A DNA stretch of 64,000 bases from Bradyrhizobium sp. Ec3.3 (lineage in GTDB: Bacteria; Pseudomonadota; Alphaproteobacteria; Rhizobiales; Xanthobacteraceae). The stretch covers positions 1 to 64,000 of the forward strand of contig NZ_AXAS01000036.1 in assembly GCF_000472925.1 (NCBI RefSeq). Direction: 5' to 3'. Shown here one piece after another: positions 40,146-48,479 of this stretch. The position numbers and the translations under genes were made by a program. Each line of letters opens with the position of its first letter. Within the stretch, counting starts at the first letter, position 1. The notes below the pieces were generated by a model that saw nothing but the letters and a program-made list of their open reading frames with translations, was not told the origin of the DNA and did no database searches.

Positions 40146-41035
40146 CGGAACACCTCGGCATAGCGGCGCTCGATCAGCGCGTTGCTGCCGACGACGATCA
40201 GCACCAGCGCGAGCAGCAGCAGCACCGCGACGGCTGCACCCAGCGGCCAGTTCAGCGTGTTGAGAAACTCGTCATAGGCGAGCGTCGCCGCGACCTTGAG
40301 CCTGCGGCCGCCGATGATCGCCGGCGTCGCAAATGCGCTCGCCGACAGCGAGAACACGATGATCGCGCCCGAGAGCACTCCGGGTATGATCTGCGGCAGG
40401 ATGATGCGGCGAATGATGGTGAAGGCGCCGGCGCCAAGCGACATCGCGGCATTCTCGATCTGGGGATCGACGCGCTGCAGCGCGGCCCAGACCGACAACA
40501 CCATGAACGGCATCATCACATGCGCGAGCGCAACGACCATGCCGGTCTCGGTGAACATGAAGGGCAAGGGCGCGCGGATCAGGCCGAGCGACATGAGCAG
40601 CTTGTTGACGAGACCGTTGTTGCCGCCGAACAGCAGCGCCCAGCCGAGCGTGCGCGCCACCACCGAGATCAGGAGCGGACCTAAAATCAGGAGCAGGAAG
40701 ATGCCCTTCCAGCGTCCGCTCATGCGGTTGAGGATGTAGGCCTCGGGCGCACCGAGCACAGCGGTAATCAAGGTCGCAAGGAGCGCTATTCGGAAGGTCC
40801 GCCAGAACATCTCGGCGTAGTAGGGATCGCTCGCGATCTCCTGCCAATTCTTGAGGATGAAGACCGGCTCGATGCCCTTGTACTGGCCCCAGTCGTGGAA
40901 CGAGAGCATCACGGTCATGAGAAGCGGGATCACCAGCACGCCGACGAACAGCATCAGCGCGGGCAGCGTCAGCGCCCAGGGCGCACGCGTCTCGGAGGAC
41001 GCGGCTTGCGTCGAGGCGTCGGTGGCGGCGGTCAT
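40142..41035 (-). CDS. ABC transporter permease (PotB-type)
   Basis: Inner-membrane permease of 297 aa with six main helices. Its EAA loop is ENAAMSLGAGAFTIIRRIILPQIIPGVLSG. It forms the heterodimeric channel with the PotC-like subunit. The genes overlap by 4 bp on both sides (40142-40145 and 41032-41035), which shows close stoichiometric coupling with the ATPase. Confidence 0.92.
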   Translation of the reverse strand: MTAATDASTQAASSETRAPWALTLPALMLFVGVLVIPLLMTVMLSFHDWGQYKGIEPVFILKNWQEIASDPYYAEMFWRTFRIALLATLITAVLGAPEAYILNRMSGRWKGIFLLLILGPLLISVVARTLGWALLFGGNNGLVNKLLMSLGLIRAPLPFMFTETGMVVALAHVMMPFMVLSVWAALQRVDPQIENAAMSLGAGAFTIIRRIILPQIIPGVLSGAIIVFSLSASAFATPAIIGGRRLKVAATLAYDEFLNTLNWPLGAAVAVLLLLALVLIVVGSNALIERRYAEVFR

Positions 41036-42075
41036 GCGGCGCCTCCGCTCGTGCGCAGGCTCATGTCCTCCACGCGCCAGGCGAGACGGACCGCCTCGCC
41101 TTCAGTCGGCTGCGGCGTGCCGTCATTCTGCCGGATCACGATCGCCGGCCCGCATTCGGTCTCGCACTGGAACAACCAGTGATTGCCCTGGAAAATTCGC
41201 GTAATGATTTTCGCGGCAAGCCCAGCGTCGGCGAAGCTGATCCGCTCCGGGCGGAGGCTGATCGTCACCGCACCGCTCACGCCCGCCGGCGCGGGCGCGT
41301 GCCAGGAGCCCGCGACCAGCCGGGCCGGCTGAGCCGTCCGATCGATGGTCGCGGCGAAATCGTTGGTTTTGCCGAGGAACTGCGAGACGAAGGCGGAAGC
41401 CGGCCGCTCATAGGTCTGCTGCGGCGTGCCGATCTGCTCGATCTTGCCCTGGCTCATCACCACGATGCGGTCGGACAGCGACATCGCCTCGTTCTGGTCG
41501 TGGGTGACGAGGATCGTGGTGGTCCCGATGGTGCGCTGGATCTGGCGCAGCTCGATCTGCATGTCCTCGCGCAGCTTGGCATCGAGATTCGACAAGGGCT
41601 CGTCGAGCAGCAGGACGCTCGGCTGGATTACCAGCGCCCGCGCCAGCGCCACGCGCTGCTGCTGGCCGCCCGACATGCGCCGCGGATAACGCTCCTCAAA
41701 ACCCGCAAGCCCGACCATCACGAGTGCCGCGCTCACGCGCTTGGCACGGTCTTCCCGCTTCACGCCGCGCATCTCCAGACCGAAGGCGACGTTTTCGGCA
41801 GCGGTCATGTGCGGAAACAGCGCGTAGCTCTGGAACACGATGCCGAGGCCGCGCTTTGCCGGATGCACCTTGGTCAGGTCGCGCCCATCGAGCCGGATCG
41901 CGCCGCGCGACGGCTCGAGGAATCCCGCGATCATCTGGAGCGTCGTGGTCTTGCCGCAGCCGGAGGGACCGAGGAACGAGATGAACTCGCCCCTCTCCAC
42001 CGCGAGGCTGAAATCCTCGACGACGGTTTGCGAGCCGAACTGCTTGCCGACGCGATCGAGCTCGAGGAAGGCCAT
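41032..42075 (-). CDS. ABC transporter ATPase (PotA-type)
   Basis: Cytoplasmic ATPase of 347 aa. Motifs: Walker A LGPSGCGKTTT, Q-loop FQSYALFPHM, signature RMSGGQQQRVALARAL, Walker B LLLDEPLSNLD and switch His in VTHDQNEAM. A TOBE_2 domain follows (about 265-345), usual for polyamine- and iron-type importers. It powers uptake of the compound delivered by the binding protein at 42080-43114. The ATG at 42075 gives the normal MAFLELDRVGKQFG start; an upstream extension to 42171 is spurious. Confidence 0.93.
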   Translation of the reverse strand: MAFLELDRVGKQFGSQTVVEDFSLAVERGEFISFLGPSGCGKTTTLQMIAGFLEPSRGAIRLDGRDLTKVHPAKRGLGIVFQSYALFPHMTAAENVAFGLEMRGVKREDRAKRVSAALVMVGLAGFEERYPRRMSGGQQQRVALARALVIQPSVLLLDEPLSNLDAKLREDMQIELRQIQRTIGTTTILVTHDQNEAMSLSDRIVVMSQGKIEQIGTPQQTYERPASAFVSQFLGKTNDFAATIDRTAQPARLVAGSWHAPAPAGVSGAVTISLRPERISFADAGLAAKIITRIFQGNHWLFQCETECGPAIVIRQNDGTPQPTEGEAVRLAWRVEDMSLRTSGGAA

Positions 42076-42079
42076 CGCT

Positions 42080-43114
42080 CTAGCGCTCGACTTCGCGGTT
42101 CCACCGCTTGGTCCACTCCTCGCGCTTCTCGTTGATGACGGTCCAGTCGGGGTTATAGAGTTTTGCCGCACGCTCGCCGATCGGCGCCATCTTGCCGAGC
42201 TCCGGCGGCACGACGAGCGATTTCAGCACCGGACCGTAGCCATAATCCTTCAGCATCACGAGCTGGATTTTTGGATCGAGCAGCATCTTGATGAAGCTCG
42301 CCGCGAGCGGCGAAGCAGTGGACTTGGCGATCGGACAGGCGGTGGTCAGAAGGGTCGCCGCGCCTTCCTTCGGATAGACGAAGTCGACGGGGAAGCCGGT
42401 GTTGGCAAAGCTCTGCACGCGCCCCGTGCCCCACACCGCGATGACGGCCTGGCCGGACTGGAACAGCTCGGTCATCTTGCCCGGCGACGGCTCATAGGCG
42501 AGCACGTTCGGATTGATGTCGTTCTTGAAGATCTTGAAACCCACATCGACATTGGCCTCGCCGCCGCCGTTCATCTTGGCGAGCATCACCAGCGCCTCCA
42601 GGCCGTAGGTGTTGTTGATCGGCGGGATCACGAGCTGCTTTGCGTATTTCGGATCCTTCAGATCGTTCCACGAGGTCGGCGGCGCCCAGCCCTTCTCCGT
42701 GAACACCTTGGTGTTGTACATCAACCCTGTCGCCACCAGACCGATCGCGACAGCACGATCGTCCTTGAAGCGCGCAGCGTCGTAGAGGTCGGCGGGCAAG
42801 CCGTCGAGCTTGCCGCAGAAGCCGAGCTGGATCGCCTGATACATCGGGCCGTCGTCGACGATCGCGACGTCGATCTGCTGATTGCCCTTCTGCGCCTGGA
42901 GTTTTGCCAGTGTATCGGTCGAGTTGCCGGCGACGTATTCGACCTTGACGCCGTTCTCCTTCTCGAAATTCGGGATCACCTCGTCGCGGATCGTCTTCTC
43001 GAACGAGCCGCCATAGCCGGCGACATAAAGCGTCTTCTGCTGTGCCGAGACGACCGACGGAGCCGCGGCGAGCGCCGCGATGCTGACCGCTGTCAGAAGG
43101 CTGAGAGTCTTCAT
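42080..43114 (-). CDS. ABC transporter substrate-binding protein (PotD-like)
   Basis: Periplasmic receptor of 344 aa. A signal peptide (LLTAVSIAALAAAPSVVSA) is followed by TLYVAGYGGSFEKTIRDEVIPNFEKENGVKVEYV, the type of entry seen in extracellular solute-binding family 1/8 proteins for polyamines and opines, with aspartates in DVAIVDDGPMY that could bind an amine. It is the first gene of the nine-gene operon, 4 bp before the ATPase. The ligand is likely a positively charged amino compound, but this is inferred from family and context. Confidence 0.9.
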   Translation of the reverse strand: MKTLSLLTAVSIAALAAAPSVVSAQQKTLYVAGYGGSFEKTIRDEVIPNFEKENGVKVEYVAGNSTDTLAKLQAQKGNQQIDVAIVDDGPMYQAIQLGFCGKLDGLPADLYDAARFKDDRAVAIGLVATGLMYNTKVFTEKGWAPPTSWNDLKDPKYAKQLVIPPINNTYGLEALVMLAKMNGGGEANVDVGFKIFKNDINPNVLAYEPSPGKMTELFQSGQAVIAVWGTGRVQSFANTGFPVDFVYPKEGAATLLTTACPIAKSTASPLAASFIKMLLDPKIQLVMLKDYGYGPVLKSLVVPPELGKMAPIGERAAKLYNPDWTVINEKREEWTKRWNREVER

Positions 43115-43368
43115 AAGGACCAATCTCCAATACCGGGATGAGGTGACGTGTCGACGATCAGACGGCCGAAGCGCACCCGCGTTCCCCTCGGCGCAAATCC
43201 CGCTCCGACCAGGGCTCCGGCCCCTGCTCACGGGTTTTGATGCGATCGGCAGGCTTTTAGGCCCCGATCTGCCGAAAAAGCGGGCTGTCTCCAGCGCTGA
43301 TGAAAAAGATCGCAGAGCTATACTTCCATCGTCCAATGAATAATGGCACCCTCTGCATGCCGAAATGT

Positions 43369-43381
43369 TATGAAGAGCATA
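43369..43381. promoter_or_regulatory. Dyad TATG-N5-CATA between divergent genes
   Basis: TATG at 43369-43372 and CATA at 43378-43381 form a small dyad ending 4 bp before the LysR start at 43386. Its arms and spacing suit a LysR-type half of an autoregulatory site, but the motif is short and could be chance. Confidence 0.3.
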
Positions 43382-43385
43382 CGGA

Positions 43386-44285
43386 ATGGCGCGGATCAAT
43401 TCGCGGCAGGTGGAAGCCTTCCGCGCGATGATGCTGACCGGCAGCGTGACCGAGGCCGCGAAGTTGATGGTCGTGACGCAGCCGGCGGTCAGCCGGCTAC
43501 TCCGCGACTTCCAGGCGCTCTTGAAGATGGAGTTGTTCGAGCGGCGTGGCACCGGGCTCGTGCCGACCGCAGCCGCAACGGCGCTCTATACCGAAGTGGA
43601 GCGGTCCTTCGTCGGCCTCGAACGTATCACTGCCGCCGCCGAGGAAATCCGCGGCCGCCGCACCGGCTCATTGCGGATCGCCGCGTTGCCGGCGCTCGCG
43701 AACGGTTACCTGCCGCGGCTCGCCGGGCATTTCCTGAAAGAGCGGCCCAACCTCAACCTCGCCTTCTTCGGCGTGATCTCGCCGATCGTGGTCGACTGGG
43801 TGCTGAACAATCAGTGCGACATCGGTTTTGCCGAGGTGCCGATTGCCCATTCCGGCCTGCCAAGTCTGCGGCTGCCGCCGCTGGCGCGCGTCGCGGTGCT
43901 GCCGGCCGGGCATCGTCTCGCAGAAAAGGAAGTGCTGGAGCCGCGCGATTTCGAGGGCGAGACGTTCATATCGCTCTCGGCGGGATCTGCGAGCCGGCAT
44001 CTCGTCGACCAGGTCTTCCACCGCAACGACGTCCGCCGCGTGCTGCGCGTCGAGACCACGCTGTCGGAGATCATGTGCGGAATGGTATCGTCGGGACTCG
44101 GGGTTGCGATCTGCGACCCCTTCACGGCGCAGGAGTTCTCGACCCGCGGCGTCATCGTGCGCCGCTTCCTGCCACGCATCGACTTCGAATTCTCCGCCGT
44201 CTTTCCCGCCCAGCGCAGCCCCTCGCCGGTGGCGCTCGATCTGGTCGAGGTCCTGCGGCGCGCGCTGGAGGAGATGGAGGGATGA
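43386..44285 (+). CDS. LysR-type regulator (OccR/NocR-like)
   Basis: Regulator of 299 aa with a winged helix in residues 1-62 (VEAFRAMMLTGSVTEAAKLMVVTQPAVSRLLRDFQ) and a co-inducer domain in the rest. Its pattern is close to OccR and NocR, which control octopine and nopaline catabolism. It is divergent from the nine-gene operon (42080-43114 first), with 271 bp between them, and most likely activates that operon when the amino compound is present. The start has no strong ribosome-binding site. Confidence 0.9.
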   Translation: MARINSRQVEAFRAMMLTGSVTEAAKLMVVTQPAVSRLLRDFQALLKMELFERRGTGLVPTAAATALYTEVERSFVGLERITAAAEEIRGRRTGSLRIAALPALANGYLPRLAGHFLKERPNLNLAFFGVISPIVVDWVLNNQCDIGFAEVPIAHSGLPSLRLPPLARVAVLPAGHRLAEKEVLEPRDFEGETFISLSAGSASRHLVDQVFHRNDVRRVLRVETTLSEIMCGMVSSGLGVAICDPFTAQEFSTRGVIVRRFLPRIDFEFSAVFPAQRSPSPVALDLVEVLRRALEEMEG

Positions 44286-44542
44286 GTGAGCGCGAGATGG
44301 CTTGGCCTGGCCGAAGCTCGCGGACACAACGCCCGCCTTCGCCCTGCGAAAAAGCTTCGCCTCGCGCGCTGGGGCCGTTCCCTCTCTACTGCCACTCCAT
44401 TGAATGCCCGAAGGGACAACCGATTGGCTGAGGCGGACGCGGTGTTCCCAGCCACAGCCGCATTACCTGGGAAAAACCGGCAAAAGGCATTTGAAAGCCA
44501 AAAATGCCATCTAATCTCTGCATGATGAGTCGGGGGTTAGCT

Positions 44543-44614
44543 GTGGGCGTTTATTTGTTATCCCTCGCCGCCTGCCTGGTCGCTATGCTTCTCTTTTTGG
44601 CATTCTGCCGATAA
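44543..44614 (+). CDS. Candidate 23-residue membrane peptide
   Basis: GTG start with GGGGG 6 nt upstream encodes (M)GVYLLSLAACLVAMLLFLAFCR, a single transmembrane segment ending in Arg. A longer version from ATG 44525 adds six residues. Hydrophobicity and the ribosome-binding site support translation, but random frames of this length occur, so confidence is low. A similar candidate follows 120 bp downstream. Confidence 0.3.
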   Translation: MGVYLLSLAACLVAMLLFLAFCR

Positions 44615-44736
44615 GGCCGACAGCGGACACATTTGTTGCCACTAGTCCTCAACCGAACGCGGAAACGACGGTTCCTTGAGGATGTTTTTGACTGTGCAGG
44701 AATGAGCGCGTTCACTCCCGTGAGGAGGTGGATGTT

Positions 44737-44820
44737 TTGCTCGCCTGGATCTTCGCTCTTGTCGTTGCCTTAAGCGTGGCGGTTCTCGTTGCCCACGTGA
44801 TTGACGCGATGCGTACTTGA
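44737..44820 (+). CDS. Candidate 27-residue membrane peptide
   Basis: TTG start with GAGGAGG 9 nt upstream encodes (M)LAWIFALVVALSVAVLVAHVIDAMRT, one clear transmembrane helix with a short cytoplasmic tail. Use of the in-frame GTG at 44728 is possible but puts the Shine-Dalgarno too near. Short single-helix proteins of this kind are often subunits or regulators of membrane complexes or type I toxins. No partner is identified. Confidence 0.45.
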   Translation: MLAWIFALVVALSVAVLVAHVIDAMRT

Positions 44821-45113
44821 TTGCGCGATTGCAGTCAGTGCAGGTATTTGAGTGCGCTCCATGGCCGCTATCATCTGTCAGCTGGTCTAATGGGTCGTCC
44901 GCGATCTCGATGGGGTTAGGTTCGGAGCACCGCCCTTAGCCTTCGGTACGCAATGGTTCGGCTTGCATGCCTCGGTGGCTTGTGCACTCGGCCCGAGATA
45001 GATCCTCGTTAGCCGGGGCTGGAAGTCGCAATTCATCGACAGTCAATTTTCCCGGATGGCCGCAGGAAGGGGTAGGCCTGCGGCCTTTTCAACTGCATTC
45101 ATGAAAGCGGGGA

Positions 45114-45281
45114 ATGGTGACAACAGTCATAAGGAATTTGCTTTCACGGAAGCAGGCGCTTGTCGATCAGCTTGGGAAGACTAGCGCCGTTGACGAGCGA
45201 GAAAAAATCGAAGGTCAGCTTGAGCAGATCAATACCGCCTTGCATTTTCTCGACAAGCCCGAACCGAAGAGCGGAGAATGA
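45114..45281 (+). CDS. Short helical hypothetical protein (55 aa)
   Basis: Frame starting MVTTVIRNLLSRKQALVDQL and ending LDKPEPKSGE. The body is an amphipathic helix or coiled coil, with charge pattern and codon use typical of a real small protein; the frame spans the full stretch without rare codons. The ribosome-binding site (GCGGGG) is weak. No family is recognised. Confidence 0.55.
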   Translation: MVTTVIRNLLSRKQALVDQLGKTSAVDEREKIEGQLEQINTALHFLDKPEPKSGE

Positions 45282-45531
45282 CCGTCTGAACGGCGCGAAG
45301 TTGCTCGACCTCATCGGCCCGCCCGCGTGAACCGGCGGGCCTTCGCAACTCCCGACACTGTCACAAGACCGTGGCATGACCGTTGCATATTAAACCCAAC
45401 TGGGATTTCAGTGCCCAGTTGGAGATTAGATCGCTGCGGGGACCCGTGGCATTTCGAGCCCGGCAGCCTGATTTCTTGTTGCTCCATGGCGCACGCACAC
45501 ATGCGCAAGGTAAGAACAAAAGGGCAAGAAC

Positions 45532-45765
45532 ATGAGCGATAACCTACCGTCTGCGCCGAGATTTATGGTGCGGCAGGCCTCTCAGGGCTGGATGGTCTAC
45601 GATCGACAACGTAAAGGGCCCGCATTAGTCGGGGCTAATCTAGCTCCAGCGGTCAATCTGACGAAAGACCAGGCCGAGCGCGTCCAGCGGTCGCTAGCCG
45701 CCGGCCTTGGGCCGCAAGCCATCATCGTGTCAAATAGATCCGATCGCCTCTTCGTTAGTCGTTAG
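45532..45765 (+). CDS. Short hypothetical protein (77 aa)
   Basis: Protein MSDNLPSAPRFMVRQ with GWMVYDRQRKGPALVGANLA and a helical C-terminus. Proteins of this layout recur as lone genes in Bradyrhizobium-type genomes, but their function is not known. It has 10 nt of overlap at its 3' end with the convergent gene at 45755, and the ATG at 45532 is preceded by GGGCAAGAAC, a moderate ribosome-binding site. Confidence 0.6.
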   Translation: MSDNLPSAPRFMVRQASQGWMVYDRQRKGPALVGANLAPAVNLTKDQAERVQRSLAAGLGPQAIIVSNRSDRLFVSR

Positions 45766-45952
45766 CGCTATGTGTGCCCGCTCCAGTTTTAGTCTCTAGA
45801 CCGCCGTTAATGCGCCGCCAAAGCTCCCACGGGGTGCCAGCCGACACCGTTTGGGCCTTCCGTTTTGCCGTAGCGTCGTTGGCGCATTCAAACTCTACCG
45901 CACCGACCAGGTTGCCGCGTTCATCCAGAATGTGGAGACGGTAATGGGTCAT
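45755..45952 (-). CDS. Short hypothetical protein (65 aa)
   Basis: Protein starting MTHYRLHILDERGNLVGAVEF with ECANDATAKRKAQTV and WELWRRI near the end. Short proteins with this pattern are common lone genes in rhizobia and may act as stress-related or regulatory proteins, though none of the family's function is known. The ATG at 45952 is preferred; an upstream extension reaches 46021. It is convergent with the gene at 45532. Confidence 0.6.
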   Translation of the reverse strand: MTHYRLHILDERGNLVGAVEFECANDATAKRKAQTVSAGTPWELWRRINGGLETKTGAGTHSAND

Positions 45953-46336
45953 TGCACATCCGTGCTTAGGCCCGACATTTTCTATCCCCCCTGCTAAGCG
46001 AGCTTTGCAAGCCCCATGCATTCCAATCGGACACTCGCACTAAAGAAAGCCCGCCATTGGCGACGGGCTCAAGGCTAAGGGAGAGTAAGACGCCATGAAG
46101 GCGCACCCAAAGCGTACGGCGATTCCCAATGATGCGCTGTGTCGCAATTCACACTGTGGACAAGAAAGCATCCCTGGCGCTGAAGAATAAGCAAGGCTGG
46201 GGACGGCCTTTTGGAGAACCGATAGAGGCGGACTGCCGCAAGCTGGTCGCGCGGCGGATGCCGGCGCCGCGACGGCGCTGGGGGCGATGGAGGGGCGAGC
46301 TTCGTTGCGCAGCCTCTTGACGAGTACAGATCAGTC
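45953..46336. other. Intergenic stretch, nothing recognised
   Basis: About 380 bp between the 65-residue gene and the LysR stop. Short open frames on both strands show no domain, ribosome-binding site or hydrophobic pattern. Confidence 0.4.
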
Positions 46337-47302
46337 TCAAGTTGCGGCCGCCGCCTGGTACAGGCGGTCGCGCAACCAGGCGTGACCTGCGTCCTCCTGG
46401 TTGCGCGGATGCCATAGCGCGACGATGCTTGCGGGTGGCAAATCAAGCGGCGGTGGCATGAGGTCGAGTTCGTGGGCGAAACGCATCAGGAACCGCCGTG
46501 GCAGCGTGCAGATGCAATCGCTGTTCGCGAGGATCACGGGAGCGAGCGCATAGGTTTGAATCGAGACAGCGACACGCCTGGAGCGGCCGCGCGCGGCAAG
46601 CGCCTCGTCGACGAGGCCTGAGAACCCGCCGCCGTCCGCGGAGATCAGCAGATGGTCGAGCGCGCAAAACGCGTCGAGATCAAGCGTGCCGGTGCCGCGC
46701 GGATGGTCTTTGCGCTGCGCAGTCAGGAAGCTGTCCTCGAAGAGCGGACGCTGCATCAGCTCGCCGCTCGTCCGGCCGGGCCCCGTTACGAGGATGTCAA
46801 TCTCGCCACGTTCGAGACGATCGACGATGTCGGGCGTGGGGTGGACAAGGGCGAGCCGCGTGCGAGGAGCCACCGCCGTTAATCGTGCAACAAAACCCGG
46901 CGCGAGCGTCACCGCCGGATTCTCGTGAATGGCAACGACGAAGGTGCGCTGGGCTCGCGCCGGGTCGAAGACAGCTGGTCCCTCCACCATGCGGCGCAGC
47001 TTGCCGAGCACCTCTGCAAGCTCCGTCTGCAACTCGCTCGCTCTCGTCGTCGGTACCACGCCGCGGCCCGCTGCCGCAGGCGCGAAGAGCGGATCAGCGA
47101 AGATCTGTCGCAGCCGGTTCAGCCGGGCCGACAGCGCCGGCTGGCCGATGTTCAGCCGCGACGCCGCGCGGGTGACGTTGCGCTCGCGCAAGAGGGCCTC
47201 CAGGGCGAGCAGAAGACCGACATCGATCTCGGCCAGATCGGTATCGTCGCCAGGCCGTCCTCGACCGTTTTCCATATCCAGCATCGCGCCAGCTCCGTTC
47301 AA
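46337..47302 (-). CDS. LysR-type transcriptional regulator
   Basis: Regulator of 321 aa with winged helix at about 27-85 (LLLALEALLRERNVTRAASRLNIGQPALSARLNRLRQIFADPLF) and a co-inducer domain ending WLRDRLYQAAAAT. It is divergent from the metallo-hydrolase and alpha/beta-hydrolase genes that start at 47528, with 225 bp between them, and may regulate them. The first 25 residues are probably flexible; an internal ATG could be the real start. Confidence 0.88.
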   Translation of the reverse strand: MNGAGAMLDMENGRGRPGDDTDLAEIDVGLLLALEALLRERNVTRAASRLNIGQPALSARLNRLRQIFADPLFAPAAAGRGVVPTTRASELQTELAEVLGKLRRMVEGPAVFDPARAQRTFVVAIHENPAVTLAPGFVARLTAVAPRTRLALVHPTPDIVDRLERGEIDILVTGPGRTSGELMQRPLFEDSFLTAQRKDHPRGTGTLDLDAFCALDHLLISADGGGFSGLVDEALAARGRSRRVAVSIQTYALAPVILANSDCICTLPRRFLMRFAHELDLMPPPLDLPPASIVALWHPRNQEDAGHAWLRDRLYQAAAAT

Positions 47303-47527
47303 GGCAGAAGATCCTGACCGGACGAGCCGCCAAGGTAAGGCCTTGACGAGGGTCTGAAAAGGCGCGTTCCGCGGAAAGGCGCTCCATCAACGGCATCGAT
47401 GAGACCTATCAGGCCCACGGCCCTCCCGGCGATATGGCCCGGCGCGTAGCTCATTGGCTACGGCGGCAAGTCCAGGACGTCGGCAATCACGCCACGTCCG
47501 GCGCCGACCGAAGCAGAGGAGGCCTCA

Positions 47528-48463
47528 GTGACGAAGGAGACGAAAACGTATCATATCGGTGACGCAGCCATCACGCGGATCGACGAGTTGAGCCTTGCGG
47601 CCTTTCAATTCGGCACGCTCTATCCCGGCGGGGACCCGCGAGCGCTGGAGCGCCATCAGGGACGGCTTGAGGCCGGATCGTTCGATCCCGCAACCGGCAC
47701 GTTCATTCAGAGCATCCACAGCTGGCTGGTCAGGACGCCGCAGCACACGATCCTGATCGACACGGCGACCGGCAACGACAAGAACCGGCCCGACATGCCA
47801 CCGCTCGATCGGCTCAACGAGCCCTTCCTCGCGCGGCTGGCGGCGGCAGGTGTTGCGCCGGAAGAGGTCGACCATGTGCTCCTCACCCATGTCCACGCCG
47901 ATCACGTCGGCTGGAACACGCGCCTCGTCGATGGCCGCTGGAGACCGACCTTCCCCAACGCGACCTACATCTTCTCCCGCGTCGAGCAGGCCTATGGCGA
48001 GAGCCTTGCCAAAGGCGCGGAGCCCACGGGAGCCGCCCGTCCCGATCCTGCCTTGGGTCCCGCGCTGCGCAAGCCGGCCGATCGCGTCTATGACGACAGT
48101 GTGCGGCCGGTGATCGAGGCCGGCCTGGCGCGATTCATCGCGGTAGACGGCAGTGAGGTCCTGGAGGGGATTTCCTTCATCCCAACGCCGGGCCACAGCG
48201 TCGACCACGCCTCCATCCGTCTCGTCTCGCGCGGCGAGCAAGGGCTGTTCGCGGGCGACGTGATGCATCATCCGCTACAGGTCTATGAGCCCTTGCTCAA
48301 TTCCTGCTTCTGCGAATTCCCCGAAGCGGCCCTTCGCTCGCGCAACTTTGTCCTGGAGGACGCGGCCGAGAGTGGCGCGACCGTCTTCACCACCCACTTC
48401 GCGCAGTCCTCCGTCGGCCGCATCAAGCGCACCGGCGGGCGCTTCGCCTGGCGATTCCTCTGA
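47528..48463 (+). CDS. MBL-fold metallo-hydrolase
   Basis: Zinc hydrolase of 311 aa of the metallo-beta-lactamase fold. The motif LLTHVHADHVGW gives H-x-H-x-D-H; a metal-bridging Asp lies in LFAGDVMHH, a further His in TPGHSVDHAS, and the C-terminal His in FTTHFAQS. The similar outline to lactonases and hydrolases of small cyclic esters suggests esterase or lactonase activity, with substrate unknown. It is 16 bp upstream of an alpha/beta hydrolase on the same strand, so both probably serve one degradative pathway controlled by the LysR gene. Confidence 0.9.
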   Translation: MTKETKTYHIGDAAITRIDELSLAAFQFGTLYPGGDPRALERHQGRLEAGSFDPATGTFIQSIHSWLVRTPQHTILIDTATGNDKNRPDMPPLDRLNEPFLARLAAAGVAPEEVDHVLLTHVHADHVGWNTRLVDGRWRPTFPNATYIFSRVEQAYGESLAKGAEPTGAARPDPALGPALRKPADRVYDDSVRPVIEAGLARFIAVDGSEVLEGISFIPTPGHSVDHASIRLVSRGEQGLFAGDVMHHPLQVYEPLLNSCFCEFPEAALRSRNFVLEDAAESGATVFTTHFAQSSVGRIKRTGGRFAWRFL

Positions 48464-48479
48464 TCAAAGGAGAGCAATC

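Larger units (their letters stand above)
44286..45113. other. Intergenic stretch with tiny-ORF candidates
   Basis: The 828-bp region between the LysR gene and the 55-residue frame has no ordinary gene. It is less GC-rich than its surroundings in part. Two very short hydrophobic frames (44543-44614 and 44737-44820) are listed separately. Nothing else was recognised. Confidence 0.5.
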
